A stretch of 11,753 nucleotides of DNA, taken from NCBI GenBank assembly GCA_036558265.1, contig DATBFY010000213.1, forward strand, positions 1 to 11,753, read 5' to 3'. Below, piece by piece: positions 6,760 through 11,753 of the stretch (the stretch's first letter is position 1; every line of letters starts with the position of its first letter). The notes below the pieces were generated by a model. It was not told the DNA's origin. It made no database searches and saw nothing but the letters and a program-made list of their open reading frames with translations. This stretch comes from RYN-433 sp036558265. Lineage in GTDB: Bacteria > Planctomycetota > Phycisphaerae > Tepidisphaerales > Tepidisphaeraceae. The position numbers and the translations under genes are program-made.

Positions 6760-9129
6760 TCAGGCGATGAGGATCTGGCCGGCGGCGTCCACGTCGAGGC
6801 GCAGGCGGCCGGCGGTTTTGGGGTGGGAGACGAGGTACTTCGCCAGCGGGGTGACGATCAGGGTTTCCAGGGCGCGCTGGAGCGGGCGGGCGCCGTAGCG
6901 GGGGTCGAAGCCCGTGGCGGCGAGCAGGTCGATGACGGCGGGAGTCCATTCGAGCCGGAGGTTGGATTTGGCGAGGCCTTCACGGGTGGAGAGGTCCCGC
7001 AATTCCTTTTCCGCGATGGCCTGGATGCTCTCGGGGGTTAAGGGATCGAACGGGACGATCGCGTCGATCCGGTTGACGAACTCGGGGCGGAAGACGTTGG
7101 CGATCTCGGCGTCGTAGGCGGATTGGGCGGGCTGGGCGGAGGGAGAGAGGCCAAAGGGCTCGCCGGTGGCGGCGCCGAGGTTCGTCGTCATGATGATCAC
7201 GGCGCTGTTGAAGTGGGTCAGGCGGCCCCAGGGGTCGGTCAGGCGGCCCTCGTCGAAGACGCCCAGGAGCACGTCGAAGATCTCGGGGGCGGCCTTCTCG
7301 ATCTCGTCGAGGAGTAGGACCGTGAAGGGCTGCTGGCGGATCTTCTGGATCCAGTCGGCGGGGGCGGTGTCGGCCGAGCCGAGAAAGCGCTCGGCGGCGT
7401 GGCCGGGGGTGGCGTATTCCGATAGGTCCAGACGAATCAAGCGGGAAGACGAAGATGGAGGATGGAGGATGGAGGATGGATCGCCGTGACCTGCTTCCGT
7501 CTTCCATCCTCCATCTTCCATCCTCGTTTTCGGTCCTGCGGCGCCGAAGAGGAATTGGGCGAGGGACAATGCGAGCTGGGTCTTGCCGACACCGGTGGGC
7601 CCGGCGAAGAGGAGGACGCCCAGGGGGCGCGTGGGGTCGTTGAGGCCGGCTTTGAAGGTGGTGACGACGTTGACGGCGGCGCGGCAGGCGCGGGGTTGGC
7701 CGATGACGTCCTGGTGGAGGGTCTGGACGACGCGCTCGGGGTCGAGGGGGGTGTCGTCGCGGAGGAAGAGTTCGGGCAGGCCGGTGCGGTGGATGAAGAG
7801 GTCGAGCGCGTCGGCCGCGGTGACGCGGGGGCGGTGGTCGCGGGCGGCGCGGTCGAAGAGGTCGGCGAGGAAGAGAGCGGATTTGCCGGGGAACGGCTCG
7901 TAGGGCATGAAGCGGGCGAAGAGGCGGTGGACGGTTTGCGTCACGCCGGATTCCGCGTCGATCCGCGAAGTCTGGCGGTGGGCCGCGGCGACGTGGTCGA
8001 GGCAGGCGATGGCACGGTCACGAGACAGGGGCGGGACGGTGATGACCTGGAAGAGGTCGGCCAATGCCGGCAGAAGGCGGCGGACGGCGTCGAACTCGGT
8101 GGGCGTGGCCTCGGTGACGAGTCGAAGCTCGGCGCGCTGGAGGTAGGGGACGAGGAAGGCGCCGATCGAGTCGGTGGGGGTGCGGCCGCCGGTGCGCACC
8201 AGGTCGAGGAGGTTTTCGGCGCAGAGGACGGCGGCGATCGAGGCGGTCTGGGCGATCAGCGTCTCGATGCGTTCCTGCCACATTCCGAGGTACTGCATGC
8301 CGGCAATGAGGCGCGGGGCGGAGGTGAGCCAGAAGCGGTGGGTGCGGCGGGTAGGGGGAGCGTGGTCGGAGATGGCGGCGATCGGCTCGCCGTCGCGTTC
8401 GATGCGGCGGGCGGCGTCGGCGAGGATGGAGGTCTTGCCGATGCCGCCGGGGCCCAGGAGGAGGATGGGGGCGGTTTCCTTGCGCAGGGATTCGACGAGG
8501 CGCGCGACCAGGTCTTCGCGTTCCCAGGCGCGGGCGTAGCGGTTGCGGAGCTCGCGGGAGGCGAGAGGATCGGCGACGGCGGCGAGCTCGGCGATCTCGG
8601 GGGTGTCGGTGGTTTTGGGGCGGAGCTCGCGCGGGATCTGGATGACGACGTCGTCGAGCTCGGCATGCGCGGGGGCGAGGAAGCGGGCGAGTTGGGCGGG
8701 GGTCTGGCCCTTGAAGTGCTGGTGGACGTATTGGATGACCAGGGGCTTGACGTCATCATCGGCGTAGTAGGAGAAGCGGATGCCCAGGGTGGGCAGGGCG
8801 GCGACGCGCAGGCCGGCCTCGGTGTGGCCGGTCACGACGGGCAGGCGCAGGGGGATCGTCTCGCCGCAGGGATAGACGCGGTCGTCGTCCTGGTACTCGG
8901 GGCGGACGTCCACGCGATGGAGGGAGAGGGAGGGGTCGGCGAAGTCCGGCTCGGGGCGCCAGGGGGAATCGCGGTAGAGACGTTCGAGACAATCGCGGAC
9001 CTGCTGGCGGGCGTCGGCGGGGGTGGCGGCGAAGGCGGCGGCGGTGTCGGCGTGGTCCTCGACCGGCAGGGCGGTAAAGAAGCCGGCGGCGTCGCGGATC
9101 AAGAGGATGGGGAAACGGTAGGCGGGCAT
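6760..9129 (-). CDS. ClpA/ClpB-like double AAA+ ATPase with novel N-terminal domain
   Basis: This 789-residue protein starts at an ATG 3 nt after the stop of the upstream ATPase gene. No clear Shine-Dalgarno is visible, so it is probably translationally coupled. Residues 1-180 are not a Clp N-domain; residues 4-52 look HicB-like. D1: Walker A GPGGIGKT (226-233), aromatic pore loop around Y280, Walker B degenerate (C-A-E at 303-305, no Asp), and A-D-L-F where ClpB has its paired arginine fingers. A short linker with no ClpB M-domain coiled coil leads to V-I-G-Q (475-478). D2: Walker A GPTGVGKT (510-517), Walker B LLLDE (605-609), sensor 1 at N650, RPEFVNRID (681-689) and sensor 2 GAR (746-748). 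The GYVGY pore loop is absent. A repeat-derived insert occupies about 534-562. It is probably the partner of the neighbouring ATPase in one hexameric machine, and the substrate is unknown. Confidence 0.93.
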   Translation of the reverse strand: MPAYRFPILLIRDAAGFFTALPVEDHADTAAAFAATPADARQQVRDCLERLYRDSPWRPEPDFADPSLSLHRVDVRPEYQDDDRVYPCGETIPLRLPVVTGHTEAGLRVAALPTLGIRFSYYADDDVKPLVIQYVHQHFKGQTPAQLARFLAPAHAELDDVVIQIPRELRPKTTDTPEIAELAAVADPLASRELRNRYARAWEREDLVARLVESLRKETAPILLLGPGGIGKTSILADAARRIERDGEPIAAISDHAPPTRRTHRFWLTSAPRLIAGMQYLGMWQERIETLIAQTASIAAVLCAENLLDLVRTGGRTPTDSIGAFLVPYLQRAELRLVTEATPTEFDAVRRLLPALADLFQVITVPPLSRDRAIACLDHVAAAHRQTSRIDAESGVTQTVHRLFARFMPYEPFPGKSALFLADLFDRAARDHRPRVTAADALDLFIHRTGLPELFLRDDTPLDPERVVQTLHQDVIGQPRACRAAVNVVTTFKAGLNDPTRPLGVLLFAGPTGVGKTQLALSLAQFLFGAAGPKTRMEDGGWKTEAGHGDPSSILHPPSSSSRLIRLDLSEYATPGHAAERFLGSADTAPADWIQKIRQQPFTVLLLDEIEKAAPEIFDVLLGVFDEGRLTDPWGRLTHFNSAVIIMTTNLGAATGEPFGLSPSAQPAQSAYDAEIANVFRPEFVNRIDAIVPFDPLTPESIQAIAEKELRDLSTREGLAKSNLRLEWTPAVIDLLAATGFDPRYGARPLQRALETLIVTPLAKYLVSHPKTAGRLRLDVDAAGQILIA
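7444..7530. repeat. GGATGGA palindromic element inserted in frame in the AAA+ core
   Basis: A 23-bp inverted repeat with one mismatch (7458-7480 with 7503-7525) is built from tandem GGATGGA-type heptamers. It encloses 22 nt. On the minus strand it is translated as about 29 low-complexity residues containing M-E-D-G-G-W and S-S-I-L-H-P-P-S, at positions about 534-562 of the downstream ATPase. These lie between the helix after the D2 Walker A and the next beta strand (R-L-I-R-L-D). The upstream paralog has only G-D-E-S-R at this point, so the element is an insertion relative to it. Confidence 0.85.
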
Positions 9130-9132
9130 GCG

Positions 9133-11753
9133 TCAGCGTGAGAGAAGCGTTTCGGGAATGGGAAGTGAAGCCAGGGCGAAGCGGCGGAGGTCGTCGCCGC
9201 GCGGGAGGCCGTCGCAGAGCAAGCCGCTGCGGAGGTCGAGCGTGGCAAGGGCGGGGTCGGCGATACGGATGACGGGGCCGAGGGGCCAAGGGTCGTCGTC
9301 GGGGGAGGATCGGCCGGTGGCGAGCTGGTGGCGCCATTGCCGGCGGGCGGCGAGGTGCTGGCGGGCGGCGGCCTGGGGGTCTTGTTCCGGCGACAGCGGG
9401 AGGATCATGAGCTGGACGGGCGTGACAGTTTCACCCGTGGCGTGGAGGAGGTGGGTGCCGGCCTCGCCGGCGATCAGGCGGGCGATGGCGGGCATTTCGA
9501 GGAGGATGAATTGGCCGGGCGAATCGGGGAGGTCGAGTATGGTGGCGGAGAAGCCGTGCTGGCGCGCGAAGAGGTGGCGGTAGGCGTCGCGGAAGGAAGT
9601 AAGCGCCTTGGAGTTGTCATCAGCAGTGATCGGATGGATATGCAGAAGCACGCGGTCGGCGCCCGGCGGGGTGGCGGCCATGACTTGGAGTTGGGCGCAC
9701 TCCTGGAGGAGTTCGGTCAGGCGCTCGCGCGGGGATTCGCCGACGATCGCGGCGCGGCCGGCCAACTCCGCCAGCCGCCGGTGGACGTCGCCGGTGGCGA
9801 GGAGTTCCGCCAGGCCATTCTCGCGTGCGGCGAGGGTTCGCAGACGCCGCTGGGGTTTGACGCGCGGGGTTCGGCGGGTGGGGTTGGATTGCTGTGCGAT
9901 CGCATGGTCGATCTGCTGGATCATGCGGTCGATGCGCTGGATCTGCTCGCGGATGGCGAAATAGCGGAAGTGGGCGGCGGAGAGCGCATCCGCCGAGAGG
10001 CGGATTGCGGCGCCGCGTTGCTCGGCGGCGGCGTTGGCGGCCTCGATCTGGTTGACGAATTCCTCGACGCGGGCGAGGGTCGCATCGATGTCGCGTTCGT
10101 CGATCTTCAGCGGCGGAAGAGGCGCGACGTTGACCAGCGATTGCACGTGCGGGGCGATCGTGTCGCCGCTCGTGAAGATCGAGACGACCGTGGGCGTCTC
10201 GGGGGAAAGGGTGGTGAGTTTCGCCGCGATCGGCGTGGTGAGGCGGCGCTCGATGGCGCGCTTGAGGGCGCGGGCGCCCAGGTGCGGGTGGTAGCCCTCG
10301 GCGACGATGCGGTCCATGGCGGCCGGATCGACGTCCAGCACGCAGCGGCGGTGGACCAGGCCCTCGCGGCGGAAGAGGTCCGCGATCAACCTGTTGGCGA
10401 TGGCAGCGACCTGCTCGCGCCCGAGCGGCTCGAACGGCACGATCCGGTCGATGCGGTTGAAGAACTCGGGGCGGAAGAAGGACTGGGCGGCGTCGATGAA
10501 GGCTTTGTGGCGGGACGTCGTCGCGGGGCGCAGTCCGAACGACGCGGCGGCCTCGCGCGTGCCCAGATTCGAGGTCATAATGACGACCCCACTGGTGACG
10601 TCGGACGTGCGGCCGAGAGCGTCGGTCAGGCGTCCTTCGCCCAGGACCTGGAGGAGCAGATCAAAGACCGCGGGATGCGCCTTCTCGATCTCATCGAGGA
10701 GCAGGACACAGTAGGGCTGGCGGCGGACGGCGGAAGCAAGGAGGCCCTCGGGGCGGGCGAAGGTTCCGATGAGGCGCGCGACCGAGGCGGCGTCCACGTA
10801 CTCGTTCATGTCGAAGCGCAGGAGGCGCGACTCGTCGCCGTAGAGATATTTCGCGAGAGCCTTGGCGGCAGCGGTCTTGCCCACGCCGGTGGGACCCAGG
10901 AATAGGAGCGTGCCGAGGGGGCGGCCCGGGTCGTTGAGGCGGGCCTTGGCGATCGTGACGATGTCGGCCATGGCGCCCAGCGCGGCGTCCTGGCCGATGA
11001 TGTCGCGGGCGAGGCTCTGGATGACCTGGCATCGTTCGAGACGGGCGGCGGCGTCGAGGAAGGAGACGGACAGGCCCGAGCGCGACGCGAACTCGGCCAG
11101 CACGGTGGCGCGGGTCACGTCGCGGCCGCCGCGGTACTTGAGCGCGAGCTGGGCGAGGAAGCCGGAGGCTTTGCCGGGCATCGACTGGTCGCGGACGTAC
11201 CGCCGCTGCAGATCCATCACGGTTGGCAATGCGTCGAGATCGAAGCGGGCGTTGTGCCGGTCTTCCTGCGCGCGGAGGACGTGGATCAGCGTGCGGCGGG
11301 TCTGCGGCTCGGGCGGTTCGCGCACGGGAAGGACGTGGAAGAGGTCGGCCATCGCGCGGTCCTGCTCGCGAAGCACGGAGAACCCCTCCGGCGTCATCTC
11401 GGCGAGCAGGCGGAAGTCGCGACGCTCGACCCACGGGCGCATGACGGCGGCGACGCTCAAATCGGAATCGGCGGACTGACCGGCGTGGTACAGACCCAGC
11501 ACGTCGTCGAAGTAGAGCACGTGCTCGCGCTTGGCGGCGTAGCGCAGGATGGCGAGCAACCGCCCTTCCCATTGGCCCACGTAGGACATGCCGGAGATGA
11601 GGCGCGCCGGCGAGAGCAGCCAGACGTTGCGCTGGCGGGCGTGGGGGCTGGTGCGACTGGCGACGCGGCGGAAAACGGCCTCGTGGACGATCGCCGTCTT
11701 ACCGACCTTTGATGGACCAACCAGCAGCACCGGGCGGCGGTCGCGCTCGGACA
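9133..11753 (-). CDS. ClpA/ClpB-like double AAA+ ATPase with C-terminal release-factor PCRF-like domain, 5'-truncated
   Basis: The frame is open to the right edge (a codon precedes S-E-R-D-R-R-P, typical of the run into a Clp D1 Walker A), so the N-terminus is missing. Residues are numbered from the GTG at 11730. D1: Walker A GPSKVGKT (5-12), pore loop S-G-M-S-Y-V-G (46-52), Walker B L-Y-F-D-D (72-76; Asp for the usual Glu), and A-D-L-F (128-131) where arginine fingers are expected. There is no M-domain. D2: I-I-G-Q (244-247), Walker A GPTGVGKT (279-286), Walker B LLLDE (343-347), sensor 1 at N388, RPEFFNRID (420-428) and sensor 2 GAR (485-487), but no GYVGY pore loop. Residues 545-615 are a likely coiled coil. 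Residues 690-780 match the PCRF core of release factors RF1/RF2. There is no GGQ, so no peptidyl-tRNA hydrolysis is expected. A roughly 85-residue tail of unknown fold ends the protein. Confidence 0.93.
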   Translation of the reverse strand, partial: SERDRRPVLLVGPSKVGKTAIVHEAVFRRVASRTSPHARQRNVWLLSPARLISGMSYVGQWEGRLLAILRYAAKREHVLYFDDVLGLYHAGQSADSDLSVAAVMRPWVERRDFRLLAEMTPEGFSVLREQDRAMADLFHVLPVREPPEPQTRRTLIHVLRAQEDRHNARFDLDALPTVMDLQRRYVRDQSMPGKASGFLAQLALKYRGGRDVTRATVLAEFASRSGLSVSFLDAAARLERCQVIQSLARDIIGQDAALGAMADIVTIAKARLNDPGRPLGTLLFLGPTGVGKTAAAKALAKYLYGDESRLLRFDMNEYVDAASVARLIGTFARPEGLLASAVRRQPYCVLLLDEIEKAHPAVFDLLLQVLGEGRLTDALGRTSDVTSGVVIMTSNLGTREAAASFGLRPATTSRHKAFIDAAQSFFRPEFFNRIDRIVPFEPLGREQVAAIANRLIADLFRREGLVHRRCVLDVDPAAMDRIVAEGYHPHLGARALKRAIERRLTTPIAAKLTTLSPETPTVVSIFTSGDTIAPHVQSLVNVAPLPPLKIDERDIDATLARVEEFVNQIEAANAAAEQRGAAIRLSADALSAAHFRYFAIREQIQRIDRMIQQIDHAIAQQSNPTRRTPRVKPQRRLRTLAARENGLAELLATGDVHRRLAELAGRAAIVGESPRERLTELLQECAQLQVMAATPPGADRVLLHIHPITADDNSKALTSFRDAYRHLFARQHGFSATILDLPDSPGQFILLEMPAIARLIAGEAGTHLLHATGETVTPVQLMILPLSPEQDPQAAARQHLAARRQWRHQLATGRSSPDDDPWPLGPVIRIADPALATLDLRSGLLCDGLPRGDDLRRFALASLPIPETLLSR
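9391..9663 (-). other. PCRF-like (release-factor domain) region of the upstream ATPase
   Basis: Residues 690-780 follow the order of the PCRF core of bacterial RF1/RF2: a D-x-x-L-L-x-I strand, an amphipathic helix with F-R-D-A-Y, a G-F-S-A-T-I-L-D strand, a S-P-G-Q-F-I-L-L-E strand, then A-I-A-R-L-I-A-G-E-A-G-T-H-L-L. The last segment parallels the A-Y-G-x-L-K-x-E-x-G-V-H-R-L run in release factors. The RF codon-recognition and GGQ domains do not follow. This is my reading of the pattern without a profile search. Confidence 0.65.

Noticed and set aside
7444..7530. Frameshift or pseudogene in the downstream ATPase at the repeat insert
   Set aside because: The frame is continuous, and all D2 motifs before and after the insert are intact and correctly ordered.
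7462..9141. 559-residue plus-strand frame opposite the downstream ATPase
   Set aside because: Its composition is almost only Gly, Val, Ala, Glu and Asp with no motif, as expected opposite a GC-rich gene. The minus strand encodes clear AAA+ motifs throughout.
9391..9663. Active release factor within the ATPase C-terminus
   Set aside because: No GGQ motif and no codon-recognition domain are present. Only the PCRF-like part is recognisable.
9328..10905. 525-residue plus-strand frame opposite the upstream ATPase
   Set aside because: It shows the same low-complexity acidic/Gly composition. The minus strand holds the D2 motifs and the PCRF-like region.

Overview
The window is GC-rich bacterial DNA, with G or C at most third codon positions. 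It probably comes from a Planctomycetota genome, perhaps a Phycisphaerae-type organism. That assignment rests on the kinds of dispersed palindromic repeats, on large membrane proteins with DUF4350-like domains, and on a Cys-Pro-Thr heptad protein. It is an inference; no rRNA or housekeeping marker is present.

Layout, left to right. (1) At 3-506 (+) is the 3' end of a gene for a protein built from a Cys-Pro-x-x-x-Thr-x heptad repeat. A 15-bp perfect hairpin terminator (541-575) follows it. (2) At 598-3777 and 3777-6641 (+) are two overlapping genes (TGATG junction) for large paralogous membrane proteins. Each has an N-terminal multi-helix membrane region, a soluble Rossmann/GATase-like (DUF4350-like) domain, two more membrane helices around a repeat-derived loop, and a second soluble domain. 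(3) At 6642-6759 is a short convergent intergenic region with a small hairpin and a dispersed palindromic repeat. (4) At 11753-9133 and 9129-6760 (-) are two tandem genes 3 nt apart for divergent ClpA/ClpB-like double-AAA+ ATPases. The upstream one runs off the window's right edge. Its C-terminus carries a coiled coil plus a domain resembling the peptide-chain-release-factor PCRF domain, without a GGQ motif. The downstream one has a non-Clp N-terminal domain whose first 55 residues look HicB-like.

The AAA+ pair is the most unusual part. In both proteins the first AAA+ module keeps Walker A and the substrate-gripping aromatic pore loop. It has an altered Walker B and has lost the paired arginine fingers. 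The second module keeps its catalytic residues but has lost the GYVGY-type pore loop. The two proteins therefore look like partners in one rebuilt ring machine rather than ordinary ClpB disaggregases. The PCRF-like tail hints at a ribosome or translation-factor connection, but no substrate can be read from the sequence.

The second theme is repeats living inside genes. At least five kinds of palindromic element are translated in frame. One sits inside the catalytic AAA+ core of the downstream ATPase. One family occupies the equivalent inter-helix loop of both membrane paralogs. Three short palindromes fall in other inter-helix loops. No tRNA, rRNA, CRISPR array, transposase or integrase was seen.
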